A program made the position numbers and the translations under genes. A stretch of 64,000 nucleotides of DNA from the NCBI RefSeq assembly GCF_025118155.1, contig NW_026251427.1:124001-188000 (forward strand). The letters are read 5' to 3'. Positions 36,684 through 48,473 of this stretch are shown in pieces. Numbering within the stretch: position 1 is the stretch's first letter; each line of letters opens with the position of its first letter. The DNA is from Cokeromyces recurvatus (lineage: Eukaryota; Mucoromycota; Mucoromycetes; Mucorales; Mucoraceae). The notes below the pieces were generated by a model, which searched no databases, was not told where the DNA came from, and worked only from the letters and a program-made list of their open reading frames with translations.

Positions 36684-38984
36684 AGTAGAATTAATTTTTT
36701 ATCTGGTCTTTAGGAAGCATAAGCCTTATCAATGTATTATTGATAATGATAGCAATAATCATAATCATGAAACAACAGCAGAGTTAGATTTAGGTGAGAC
36801 GACAAAAGAAAAAGTGTCCCAGTTGATCATGACAGAAGAATTACAACAAACAACTGTAATAGAGGAAGAAGAAGGAGAAGGAGAAAAACGAGAGACATTA
36901 GTAGATCCTTATACAAATCAATACATTATTTATAACAATGCATATCAAGCATGGCTAGTACAGTAATAATGATTATAAACAAAAAAATATATGTATATTT
37001 GTATATGATGGATATACACATATTAATATCTTTTTTTTTTTTGATAATAGAGATGAAACTACAACGATCTCGAAAAACTTTTTTATAAAATTAACAGTCA
37101 AGAATAATGTCAAGATATCACTTGTACGTGGATATGATCAAGTCCTTAAAAAGAAGAAAATGATAAAAAGTCAAAAGAAGGAAAAGAAAAAAATGTGAAA
37201 TTATCAGACAAAGAAGAAGAAGAAGAAGTAGAACTAAGACGGGAACCTAGTCCAATAGAAGAAGAAAAGAAGATATCGAAACAAGCTGCTGAAGATTATG
37301 AGAATGAAGAAAGTGAAGAAGAAATGAGAACTATTAATCAACTTGTACTTGTCATTCATGGGTAAATAAATATAAGAGAGAGAGAGTGAGTGAGAGTAGT
37401 AGTAGTAGTGAGAGTGAGAGTGAAAGTGAGAGCTGTAGATAAATAGACAGACAGTCACTAAATGTTCCATTCCTTATCATAATTATAGTATTGGTCAGCA
37501 AATGTCTGAACGTCTTACAGGACAGAATTTTGTACATGGTAAAATAATGTCATCATTCATGAACTTGTTTATAATTAGATAATTAATACTCTATATATGA
37601 TTTTAAAGACGTTAATATATTAAGAAAAACAATCAAGTCAGCATGGCCTTCTTCTATTTCTACAAAGGAAAATATAAAAAATGGAATACAAGTTTTACCT
37701 ATCGTTTGGCGTAAAAATATATTATTTGGCGTGGAAGAAGAAGAAATAAATAAAGAGAGTGAATCTGATATTGGTGTTATGTTGGATGATATAATAGATG
37801 AAGGAGGATGTCCTACTTTAGAAGAAATTACTCTAGATGGTGCTCCTAACATTCGTAATCTAGTGGCTGATGTGTTTCTTGACAGTAAGAAGATATTGGA
37901 ACAATAAATAGGTTGAAAAAGGAACTAAACAAAAAAAAATCTATTACTTTATTATTAGTCCCTTTATACATGACAAGCAAGTATCATGATCTTATGATTC
38001 AAGTGGTTACAAAAGAAATCAATCGTGTCTATAATACATTTATTCAAAGAAATCCTAATTTTATAAAGAACAATGGTCAAGTCTCTATTTTAGCTCATTC
38101 ATTAGGGGTAAATAAATAAATAATAGCATAGACTACTTATCGACTCACTCACTTACTTTGACTTCTTTATATTATGTTTACTAGTCTTTACTGGGATTTG
38201 ATATTCTTTGTGCTCAGCCTTTTAATCTGAATACAATAACTACATCTTGTTCATTAGACTTTCCTGTGAAAAACTTTTTTGCAATAGGATCACCACTGGG
38301 TATGATACTGCTTTTGAGAGGCAATAAAATCATTTCTCGACACACGACCCATAAACCTGAAAATGATAAAAAGTCTCTTACCTTTGTTTATCCAGCCGCT
38401 GATAATATCTATAATATCTTTCATAAATCGGATCCTGTGGCCTATCGTCTTGAACCACTCATTGTTCGTCACTATGGTGCTCAATTGAAACCAGTGCCCA
38501 TTCCTTATATCAAAGGTGGGCTAAAACGGGTTCTAAATGCTGGAAATGAATTAGCCAATAAGGCAGGTGCCGTGCTTGAATCTATCAGGTTAGATCTTTT
38601 TCAAAAGTCTGCCATGTTAATGAGAGGATTATCATTAGGTGGTGGTGGTGGTAAACAAGAAGTCAATGAAAGTAGTAGGATGTTGTTGTTGGATGAAAGA
38701 AGATCATTAACAGATCCTAATATGATAAAAGCACGTAGCTTGGCTAAAGGTGCTGCTCAATTAAAAACATTGAATTCGACGGGACGTGTAGATTATTATC
38801 TACAGGAAGGCATCTTGGAAAATGCGTATCTGAGTGCGCTATCAGTACATATGTCCTATTGGCAGGTAATAAATTTATTTACCTGTGATTAATTTACTTG
38901 TTCATTTATTTATTTATTTATTTAAAAAAAAAGGATATTGATGTTGCAGGTTTTCTTATTAGAGAAATATATAGATATCAATAA
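35991..38984 (+). CDS. DDHD-domain phospholipase (PA-PLA1 type), with apparent frameshift
   Basis: Ten exons: 35991-36034, 36129-36276, 36418-36629, 36714-36962, 37051-37361, 37489-37538, 37609-37884, 37959-38107, 38185-38865 and 38934-38984. They would encode about 723 aa if one base is restored in exon 5. Landmarks: N-terminal WWE-like part (PIYWEGPVFEVRRATWF, MQVDGVWLPC); LVLVIHGIGQQM; lipase nucleophile elbow SILAHSLGSLLGFDIL; NFFAIGSPLGM; the DDHD region HKSDPVAYRLEPLIVRHYG; and the C-terminal GRVDYYLQEGILENAYLSA with HMSYWQDIDVAGFLIREIY. The family are intracellular A1 lipases acting on phosphatidic acid and lysolipids at ER/Golgi membranes. The frame breaks at a 7-A run (37187-37193): adding one A turns a TGA at 37196 into a continuous E/K-rich linker. 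This is either a sequencing error or a real null allele. The downstream part is well conserved, so an error is more likely. Confidence 0.88.
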
Positions 38985-39323
38985 GAAGCTACCATAAAGT
39001 TAGTTTATATTTTTTTAAAAAAAAACACGCACACACACATGGAAAAAAAATCTTTTTTTTTTCTTCTTTAGCAAGTTTGATATGAATATTATTCATCTCT
39101 ATACTATTTCTTACAGAATAAAATAAACAAAAATAGATAAACACATTTATACGAATACGAATAGATTGATAATAGATGCTCATTCATTTATATGTAATGA
39201 AATAGTGTTTATTGATAGTTAAATTATATAATTAAAATAATAATAATAATAATAAAAAATGAATATATGGATTAATATGAATTAAAAAAATAAAATAAAA
39301 TAGTGAACAAAGTAGTTTTAGCT
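38985..39323. other. Convergent 3' intergenic spacer
   Basis: AT-rich, with (AAT)n near 39236-39255 and an AATAAA signal. No gene seen. Confidence 0.5.
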
Positions 39324-40820
39324 TTAGTTTCTTTCAAAACCCTTAACAATATCTTCAAGAGAACGACCCTTGGTTTCAGGGACTTTAAGATAAGTGAAGG
39401 CAAAGGCAAGAGCAGCAATACCAGCAAAGATAGCAAAGGAGTAACCTTTGATACCTTCAAAGACAAGAGGGAAGCATTGACCAATGACAAAGTTAGTAGC
39501 CCAGTTGACTGCAGTGGCAACAGCACCAACAGCAGAGGAGGCATAGACGGGTGTGACTTCAGAGGTAATCATCCATGGGATAGGTCCGACACCAATAGCA
39601 AATGAAACAACATAACCAAAGACGGCGACAACCAAAAGGGGACCCAAGCTATAGACATAACCAATGATCAACAAGACACAGAAGATACAGGCACCTGCTT
39701 CAGCGATCAACAAAAGAGGACGACGACCCATACGATCAATCAAGATTAAAGAAAGAATAGTAGAGGCAAAGTTGACGACGGTAGTGACAATAGCCATATA
39801 CTTGGAGATCTCAGCAGAGAAGGACATGTTAAAGATAGTAGTAGAATAATACATGACAGCATTAATACCAATCATTTGTTGAATGACATGAAGAGCAAGG
39901 ACAGTGAGGGCGATACGACGAATAAGAGAATCAGTAAAGATCTGGATCATGTTCATGGATTCACGAGCACCTTCATCAGCAGTAACAATACCATCTTCAA
40001 TTTGATCATCAAAGGACTTGGTCTCATCTTTATTGGCGGCAGAGGCACTACTATCCATACCAGTAATAGCTCTAGCAGCAGCAGCACCTAGTTGACCTTC
40101 AACCATACCATAAAATTCCTTATCAATGTTTGTATTAGGACGAAGTCTTTGAAGTGATTCTCTGGCTTCTTCAATACGGTTGATAGAGATAAGATAACGA
40201 GGAGATTCAACACAACCAGACATCAAGAAGAATTGAGCAATAGCAGGGAGAGCAACAAGGGCATAGTTAATACGCCAGAGAGGAACATTAGCCAAGGGAA
40301 GACCGATGACAGAGGCAAGCAAGATACCAATGACAATAGCAAATTGATTACAGGTACCCATAGTACCACGAGCCTTGATAGTAGAGATTTCACCAACATA
40401 GGTAGGAGTAGCCAAGGAACCAAGACCACAAGAGAGACCACAAAGAATACGACCCACAATAAACATGGCAGGGTTTACTGCAACACCTTGTAAAAGGCCT
40501 CCAAGTATCCAACCCAAATTATTAAAGATAATCGTCTTCTTACGACCAAACTTGGTTTGAATATTACCACCAAAGAAACCACCAAGAAGACCACCAACAC
40601 AGAAAGAAGAGACAGCAAAGCCCCAAAGACTAGTATTCATGGGGAGACAATCAGGGAAGGCGCTACTAGAGATACGAGCACTACCATTTTCACAAGAGTG
40701 AGTCACTTCACCTGGTACATTAGCAGAACCAATTACCCAACCATTACTAAATGAACCAAGACAGGCTACTATCACACAGTAGACCATATATTTAGGTAAT
40801 TTAAGATCAAGAGAATCCAT
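39324..40820 (-). CDS. MFS sugar (hexose) transporter
   Basis: Intronless 498-aa ORF with 12 TM segments. Sugar-porter signatures: FGRKKTIIFNNLGWILGG, IVGRILCGLSCGLGS, PTYVGEISTIKARGTMGT, VESPRYLIS (the PESPR box), QQMIGINAVMYYSTTIF, LIDRMGRRPLLLIAE, GPIPWMITSEV and the C-terminal VPETKGRSLEDI. Plasma-membrane uptake of hexoses is the family role; the exact sugar cannot be read. Codon use is noticeably more biased and GC-richer than in neighbours, which suggests high expression. The absence of introns contrasts with most genes here. Confidence 0.95.
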   Translation of the reverse strand: MDSLDLKLPKYMVYCVIVACLGSFSNGWVIGSANVPGEVTHSCENGSARISSSAFPDCLPMNTSLWGFAVSSFCVGGLLGGFFGGNIQTKFGRKKTIIFNNLGWILGGLLQGVAVNPAMFIVGRILCGLSCGLGSLATPTYVGEISTIKARGTMGTCNQFAIVIGILLASVIGLPLANVPLWRINYALVALPAIAQFFLMSGCVESPRYLISINRIEEARESLQRLRPNTNIDKEFYGMVEGQLGAAAARAITGMDSSASAANKDETKSFDDQIEDGIVTADEGARESMNMIQIFTDSLIRRIALTVLALHVIQQMIGINAVMYYSTTIFNMSFSAEISKYMAIVTTVVNFASTILSLILIDRMGRRPLLLIAEAGACIFCVLLIIGYVYSLGPLLVVAVFGYVVSFAIGVGPIPWMITSEVTPVYASSAVGAVATAVNWATNFVIGQCFPLVFEGIKGYSFAIFAGIAALAFAFTYLKVPETKGRSLEDIVKGFERN

Positions 40821-42157
40821 ATTGTATAATATGTAAATAAATGTTATTAGTTAAATATATTAAAATTATTACTATATATGTATGTAGGTAGATATGAAGG
40901 TATGTATATAAATATATAAAATTAGAGAATTAGCTTAGTATATAATGATAAAAAAAAAACTAGGCACAAAAATTATTCTTTCTTTATATATGTATTTCAT
41001 TTTAATGCATTATTTACTTGTTTTCTATAATACAAATCATTTCTTTCAAAGGAAAATTTTCTTTTCTAATATTCTATGATTGTCAAAAAAAAAAAAAAAA
41101 AAATGGTACGAGTCCCATATTTCTATTTAAATTTGCCTATTTTAGTTTTTTGTTTTCTACAGAAAAATAGAAAAATAAACGCCATAGCCGTTCCTCCTTT
41201 CTAACTTTTTTTTAAAAAAAAAATAAAAAAAAAACTCAACATGTTATGTCTTTATCAATACTATCTATTTTTTTGTTTTAAAATAAAATGAAGCTATTAA
41301 ATTGGGAGGGGGTTTTTTTTTCTCTTTATTATACATCATTAATCATATAATTATAACTATTTTATTTACAATTGTAGCTTATTTAGAATGAGGGGGAAAA
41401 TAAAGTTTATTTTCAGTTAAAAGGAAGAAACTTACATTGTTAAGTTTTTATGCAGGTTAAAGTTATTTACAGTTATTGTATATAACAGCTTGTTACTTTT
41501 CTAATGATAATAACTGCGTTATAACGTACAAAAACAACATGTTAATCTTTTTATATATATATATATATATGGCTTATCATTTATATATACAGAGAAAGAT
41601 ATACACATATACTAATGCATTTGAAACAGTTTAGAAATGTTTAATTTTCATTCATTGTAATAATAGAAAAAAGAAAATGTACCTGCTGCTACTGCTACAA
41701 AATGAAACATAAGCAACAACTCCGTTTAAATAAAGCCAGTAACAAAAGAAGAATGACTACTACTGCTACCCATTTAATGATGCATGTTCATCAAGTAATA
41801 ATAAGAAAAAGAAGAAAAAAAAAAGTCTACTCCTTAACATATACCAGGGATTCATCCTTAATAAGTGCCATAAATGTATCTTTTTGTATCTAAAGGTTAA
41901 ATTATTGAGTAGTAGGTTACAATAGCTATTATTTTTAACAAAAAAAAAAATTACACGTACAATGAACACTTTATTATCAAGTTTTTATGCAAATATATAA
42001 TAGATGGTATTATTTTTATAATTCTTTAACGAGGTCTTAGAATTAAATTGGAATGTAGTTTTCAACATAGCATGATATTTATAACCCTCTACTAATTCTA
42101 ATTATCAAGAAAAATAAAGATCCTTAGGTATTTAGATACTCACCAGGCTAGATTTAA

Positions 42158-42205
<48 letters not shown>

Positions 42206-42769
42206 AGACGTGTAATTTTTGTTTGTCGTTAAACAATTCCAGTGTAATATATTCCAGTTATATACAAACTCATCAAGTCGTAATTGTACGTACTTTAGCC
42301 ATAATAAAGACTGTAATATTTAGAAAAGAAGAAGAAAAGGCATTATATGCTAATATATAGACTGCTTATATTTAGATCACACACACACACAAAAGATTAG
42401 GTTATAATACACCATAGATTCAATCAGTATAATTGTTTCCATATTATGATTTGATAGTATGATATACACAGTAATACTTTTATATAATTTGAAAAGCTTT
42501 CGTAAACAACATCTTCATCTCTTTTATAATTAAGACAATACAAAGCAAATATGTAGTGGACGACAGTCGTAAAAACAAAGCAACTCATTTGTATAAACGC
42601 CTTTATATTCAAACAAAATACTAGCAATATTTTATACAATATCTTTTTTTTTTCTTAAATTTGATACATAATAATATTATTTATTCATTGCACTTTATAT
42701 ACAATATATACACATTTTGCATTTTTATTTTTTTAGCTATTCTTATCAAATCTTTCGCTTCCTTTTTCT
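40821..42769. other. Long AT-rich intergenic region
   Basis: No supported gene. It includes a 42-nt A tract at 42161-42202 and another A run near 41085-41103. Short open frames are isolated and low-complexity. Confidence 0.5.
42161..42202 (+). repeat. 42-nt poly-A tract
   Basis: Uninterrupted A run in intergenic DNA, followed by ATGGAG. It could be the tail of an old retro-insertion, but no upstream body was recognised. Confidence 0.85.
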
Positions 42770-43009
42770 TTAGAGATGACGAGCAGCAGAGGTGCCATAT
42801 TGCTTGCTTTCACCCTTTTCAAGAGCAGCTGCTTCATCCTTGGTGGTAAAATGTTTACCTTCTTGATTTCCTTTCAATTGACTACCATCAGAGCTCATAG
42901 TATTTGAATTCTTATTTTGTGTATTTCCGGTAGAGTTCCTATTGAAGTTACCCTCGACACCTTGTTGATCATCAATATGAAATTGGCTTTCGTTTTGCTT
43001 GTTAGACAT
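42770..43009 (-). CDS. Small hydrophilic stress-type protein, unknown
   Basis: Intronless 79-aa ORF rich in N, Q, S, G and K, with no hydrophobic segment. The C-terminal part (HFTTKDEAAALEKGESKQYG) has the DEAAALEKGE look of small LEA/conidiation-type hydrophilic proteins. That resemblance is only compositional. The ATG start, clean stop and balanced codons in a surrounding gene desert argue that it is real. Function is not assigned. Confidence 0.5.
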   Translation of the reverse strand: MSNKQNESQFHIDDQQGVEGNFNRNSTGNTQNKNSNTMSSDGSQLKGNQEGKHFTTKDEAAALEKGESKQYGTSAARHL

Positions 43010-43794
43010 TGTTATTTATTATTCAAATCAATCAAAAAGAAAAAAATAAATCGGTTCTCTCTTGTACAAATGTCTTCTTTTTATAATGAAATAAATAAAT
43101 TAAAAAAAAAAGTCTCTCTCTCTCATAGTTATCTATATATGAGTAAGTTTTTCAATCATTATGATGAAAATAAAATAAAATCTAACTATACATGTATAAA
43201 AAGAATAATGCTGTAATAATAATACGTAAAAAATGGTTCATAAGGTCAAGATTTTTTTTGGCAAAAGATGGATGAGATCAATTCAAGCCAACCGAATTGA
43301 CATATAATTTCTTCTCTATTATGTGACAACTATTTATTTGCTTTTTATGGCTTCATTACGTTATAAATGTCTCTAGATTCCTCTCTCACCACCACCACCC
43401 TCCCAAATAGCATAATGTTTTAATCTATACGTATTCTCAAGACTCTACAAATAATCCCTTTTTTTTATATAACTGGATAGGAGTATCATAGAATAATAAG
43501 CTTCTATATTTTATCTGGTAAAGAAGAAGAGGAAGGAAGCTAGCATTCAATTTTCATTATATACATGTATATTACAAAAAACAGCGATAAAAATATGACT
43601 CTTCCATGAATATTATCTTATTTTACTGCTTTTTTTCAAATAATGCTTCGGGCTTTTTTTTTTAACACCCTTGTTTATCTAATTATAATTCATAATTTTT
43701 ATGAGAAGAAATAAGCTTAGAAAAATAAAAAACAAAACTTACCCAAAGACATGGGAGGGCATGCATAAAATGAAGTTACCAAAGAAGTTTAGTT

Positions 43795-43838
<44 letters not shown>

Positions 43839-45465
43839 TTTAAACATATTGAAAATAAAAAATAATCTTCAACATGATGCTTGGTCATTACATAATACAC
43901 ACAAACATTAGATAGAGATGAGGAGCGTGTTTATATGTAAAACAGAACCATCCTGTTCTCAATAAATGAATTGAATGAGTATAATACCAGTAGTAGCTAC
44001 TGAAAGGAGCGGGATTGATTTTTTTTTTTTTTTTTCGGGAGAGAGGGAAGGTAAACTATCAGCTTAAAGTTAGATATTCATATAAAATAGATAAAACTCA
44101 ATAATTTCAATCCTATCCCACCTCTAAACACTTTTGGGGGAGTTTTTTTTTTTATATGTCAATTGTGAAGAAAAAAAAACAAGGAAAAAAATAATAAAAA
44201 AAATTTGTATTTAGCGTGTCTCTCAAAATTCAAAAAATGCTTTACTATTATGATAAATCCCTTCTTCTTTCTGGCTTTGCTTAATACCTTACAAGCATAT
44301 ATATTAATCATTATATAAGAAGTTGAGTATTTGATATACAGGGTATAATTTCTGCTGATACTATTTAAGTTAGTTAAAAAAAAATGAGACTACAAAGTTA
44401 GTTCTTTTGAATATAGTTTACCTTTCCATGCTATTAGGGCTTGGGTTTGAAAATACCATGAATTTATATAGATCAATAGCCCCGATGATAAGCAAACTAT
44501 TTGAAATGTTTTCTTAAAGTCTTTTTTTTTTTGGGAGAGATTGCCATATTCTCTTGTCCCTTTTGCTTCAAGTTTTTCAAATTTCTCGTTTAAAACTAAG
44601 GGTGAATTGCTGTTAATAGAACTTTTCTTCCTGTAATAATAGAACAGTCACTGTGAAAAAAAAATATTAAATAACCAAATAGTCTATCCTATATGAAAAC
44701 TCTTGATAAGCACGATAATAGAAGGCGTTATATTATAGGTATAGATTATTTGAAACAATAGTAGTCATCCATATACCATTACTAGAAATGTATTTTTTTT
44801 TTAATGAAAAAAAGAAACAAGCAATTATTATCTTAATTATTAGGAAATAATATTAAAAATACACGATTAAAGCAATTCAAACAGTTTATTAGTCTTTTCA
44901 ATTACTATTGTAATAAAAGCCGTTGAAATAAGCCAATGTTTCAAAAAATAATAGTAGTATTTCTTCTTACTACTTGTTCGGATTTCCAAACCGAAAATAA
45001 TAATAATAATAATACGCCGCTAGAAATTAAATTTAAAAAATTATTTTGTTGTGGTAAAGCATAATGCCTTGGAATGAAATTCAATTCAGGTACTAAATCT
45101 AATAATGAACACCAAATTAGTGATGAGGGGTTTTTTTATTCAAATCAGCAATAAAATACATGAAACTAATTTGGTAAAAAAAAAGAATGAATAAACAAGG
45201 ATGACGATATAAAAACTATTTAGATAAGATAAAGTCATTCATTCTCTTGAAAAGAAATGAAACTAATAAACATAGCTAAAAGTAAAGAGTAATGATGCTG
45301 TCTATGAAAAAAAAGACAAGATTAATTATTATGTTTTAGTCTACAGTAATACATTAATTATATTTATAGTTAATATTTGTTTTATTTTACCCTTTTTTCT
45401 TTTTTTTCCCTTAGTCTTTCTTTCATTTTTATTATATCATCATCGTAATAAGAACTCTTACTACT
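43010..45465. other. Long intergenic region, no gene seen
   Basis: AT-rich, with a 40-nt A tract (43797-43836), an 18-nt T run near 44018 and other short homopolymers. No splice-compatible exon chain or RNA gene was recognised. Confidence 0.5.
43797..43836 (+). repeat. 40-nt poly-A tract
   Basis: Uninterrupted A run in the intergenic region upstream of the aquaporin gene. Confidence 0.85.
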
Positions 45466-46874
45466 ATGGGGAATTGGGAGTTAAATTCATCATCTAATTC
45501 ATCTGTTACTCAATTAGTAGAGGAAGAAGAACGTCAACCCCTATTATCACAGCAAAATAATAATAAGTTAATATCCTCATCTAGTTCATATGCCAAGTTC
45601 AATAATCGTAAGTATAAAATCTCTTAAATATCGTTCCCCCCTCCTCCCCACCCCCCCTTTTTTTTTGCCCTATAAATAGAAGCATCTACACTAATTGAAT
45701 TATGTTCAATAATGTCCTCTACACGTTCTTCTTTAACTGCTGTTCCTACACTTTCATTATTATCAAATAAAGAACTAACATGTATAACAGCAGTAGATGA
45801 TATAAGTACTGCACCTAAAACTCGATGTGCAACCATCATATCGTATTTTCAACGATTCAGGAAAACTGTAAGACATGATGGGTTCGCGTGTAGTACATGT
45901 ATCTCTTACTTTTTTTTTTTTATATACATATTTGTTTATACATGTATATTTTTGTGTATATTACTATAGCATAGGGAGTTTTTGGCAGAATTTATTGGTA
46001 CAATGATTTTAGTTCTTTTACTTTGTGGTGTTGCTGCTGAAGAAACATTATTTGCTACTAATTCGCATAAATCTTGGTTAACGAGTTCTATCGGATCAGG
46101 TAACATATTATATATAAAAAGACATCAATTTGTTTATTTATTTTATTTTTTTTTTCTTTTCTTATAATAAAAAAAAAGGGCTTGCTGTCTTGATTGCCAT
46201 TTGTGTTTCAGGCCATGTTTCTGTAAATAACACAAAAAAAAAAAAAAAAAAATTTCTTCTTCTTCTTTTTATTTACTCATTTTTTTTTTAATCTTTTATT
46301 TTTATTTAAGGGAGCACATCTCAATCCGGCAATCACTTTAACTTTTAGTGTCTTTAGCGGGTTTCCAATTCACAAGGTACCTATCTATATAGCAGCTCAA
46401 TGTTCAGGTGCCTTTGTGGGAGCAGCCGTCTTGTACATTCTCATTCAACCTGCTCTTACCAACTTTGATCATGGAGAACGTCAAATCCTGGGTGAATTCG
46501 GTACAGCAGGTATCTTTGGAACCTATGCCCCACCTCATGTTACACTAGGAACTGCAGTCGCGTCTGAAATGGTCGGAACCGCTTTACTTTTGCTCATCGT
46601 CATGGTCTCGGGTCATCCGAATAATTTACCCTTCAAGAGAGCTCAAGGCATTATGGTGGCAGTAGGTATCATGATACTTGTGATGAGCTTAGGATACACC
46701 TCTGGGTTCTCCCTGAATCCCGCACGTGATTTCGGTCCTCGTTTATTTACCGCGATTGCAGGTTGGGGTATGGACGTCTTTTGGATAAACGGATATTATG
46801 CCATTGTGCCCTTGATAGCACCACTTTTAGGAGGGCTTGTAGGAGGCTTTGTATATATCCTTTTTATAGATTAA
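45466..46874 (+). CDS. Aquaporin/aquaglyceroporin (MIP family)
   Basis: Five exons, 45466-45607, 45680-45867, 45970-46099, 46179-46222 and 46311-46874, give about 355 aa. A ~120-residue S/N-rich cytosolic N-terminus precedes six TM helices. First half-helix GAHLNPAIT, second GFSLNPARDFGPR; both NPA boxes are intact. The Asp after the second NPAR is the aquaglyceroporin marker, suggesting glycerol or other small polyols as well as water. Exon 4 is only 44 nt. The N-terminal extension resembles the regulatory tails of fungal glycerol channels in position, not in any motif I recognise. Confidence 0.92.
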
Positions 46875-47206
46875 AGATAGCAGGTGTATATCTTTTTATA
46901 AATTATTTTTTTTTATATATCTCCCTTCTCCTGCTTACCAGGACTTTATACATTTATGTATATGTATTTTAATCATATCCAATGATGGTCATTGTATTAT
47001 TCCACACACACAAAAAAAAAGTGTCGTTTAATAAAACAAAATATGAAAACTTTATTAATAAATTTTGCATATTTTTTTTTTTAAAATATTGCAATAGGCG
47101 ATAATATCTAATCTAAAATAAATATTTTTGTTCATATATGTTGTGTACAAATATTATTTCTTTATATACAAATTTTGTTATCTTTTTTTTTTTTGTGTAT
47201 TATGCT
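46875..47206. other. Convergent 3' intergenic spacer
   Basis: AT-rich spacer between the aquaporin and peroxiredoxin 3' ends, with several T runs. No gene seen. Confidence 0.5.
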
Positions 47207-48025
47207 TTAGTTGACAGCTTCAAAGAATTCCTTGGACTTTTCAACATCAGGCTTAATGGTCTTTTCACCTGCCTTCCAGTTAGCAGGACAGACCTCTCCG
47301 TATTCATCAGTAAACTTGAAGGCCTCAATCAAACGAATGACTTCATCAACAGAACGACCGACAGGTAAATCGTTGATAGTAATTTGACGAACGATACCCT
47401 TAGGATCAATAATGAAAAGACCACGAAGAGCAATACCAACATCTTCAAGGAGAACACCATATTCACGAGCAATAGCCTTTGTCTTATCAGCCAAAAGAGG
47501 AATGTTCATATTACCAAGACCACCTTGCTTACGAGGTGTGTTGATCCAGGCAAGATGAGAGAATTCTAAAAATAAGTTTTTGAAATTAAAACGACGCGTT
47601 CAAATACACACACTTTTTTTTTCTTCTTCTCCACATTCCGCAACTTTATTATTATTATTATTCCTCACTCACTCACTCTCTCTCTCTCTCTTTTTTTTTC
47701 TCTCTCTCTCTTTTGCGTAGTAAAAATATTTACCAGAATCAGTAGAGGCACCAATGACAGCAACATCCAAAGCTTCAAATTCCTTGATACGATCAGAGAA
47801 AGCTAAAATTTCAGTAGGACAAACAAAGGTGAAATCCATAGGATACCAGAAGAAGACGACATATTTTCCCTTGTAATCAGAGAGGGAAATATCTTTGAAT
47901 TCACCATCAACAACAGCAGGAGCAGTGAAGTTGGGTGCAGGCTTTTGAACTTGAGCGACTATAGAACAATGTAAGTTATCTAACATATAAATACTATTGT
48001 TTTTTTTTTATGTCTTCTTACCCAT
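47207..48025 (-). CDS. Typical 2-Cys peroxiredoxin (Tsa1/Prx1-like)
   Basis: Exons 48025-48022 (only ATGG), 47958-47734 and 47565-47207 give about 195 aa. Peroxidatic site [14 protein letters not shown] (Cys about 48) and resolving site [13 protein letters not shown] (Cys about 168) are both present, so it should reduce H2O2 with thioredoxin. GGLGNM, one of two motifs linked to overoxidation sensitivity, is present. The C-terminal YF motif position reads [10 protein letters not shown], with Phe in place of Tyr. Codon use is highly biased (abundant protein). The 4-nt first coding exon was inferred because it alone supplies a start and the conserved [12 protein letters not shown]. Confidence 0.94.
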
Positions 48026-48473
48026 TTTTTTTATTTTGTTATTATTAAATAAAGAAGGGAATAAATATGTTTATAAAATATTATAAAATAAAAAAAGAAA
48101 ACCAAAAAAAAAAAAAAATGAAAAAAAAAAACTTCTGTATTTATATTAAATGGAGTGAGTAGTAAAAAAAAAAATGAATAATAAAAAAAAAACTGGGTTT
48201 TAAATCCTGTTTACTAATCTTACATTATCCAATTAAAATATTAAACTAAAATCCATAAAAAACAATTAAACCGCGTTTCTAAATTATTCCGATTACAATA
48301 GTCAATATGTTTAGCTTTATTGTTCTCGTTTAAAAAAAAAAAAAAAAGGGCTTAGTCATGATAGTTAATAAAAAATAAATTCCCCGCCTCAAAATAAAGA
48401 ATATTATCTGGGTAATAGGAATTGAAGGATAAAAGAAAAAAAAAAAGAAAAAAAAAGGTTAAAAGAGTTTATT
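48026..48473. other. Peroxiredoxin upstream region
   Basis: Promoter side of the peroxiredoxin gene and 3' flank of the Tonsoku-like gene. Many short A runs, no gene. Confidence 0.5.
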
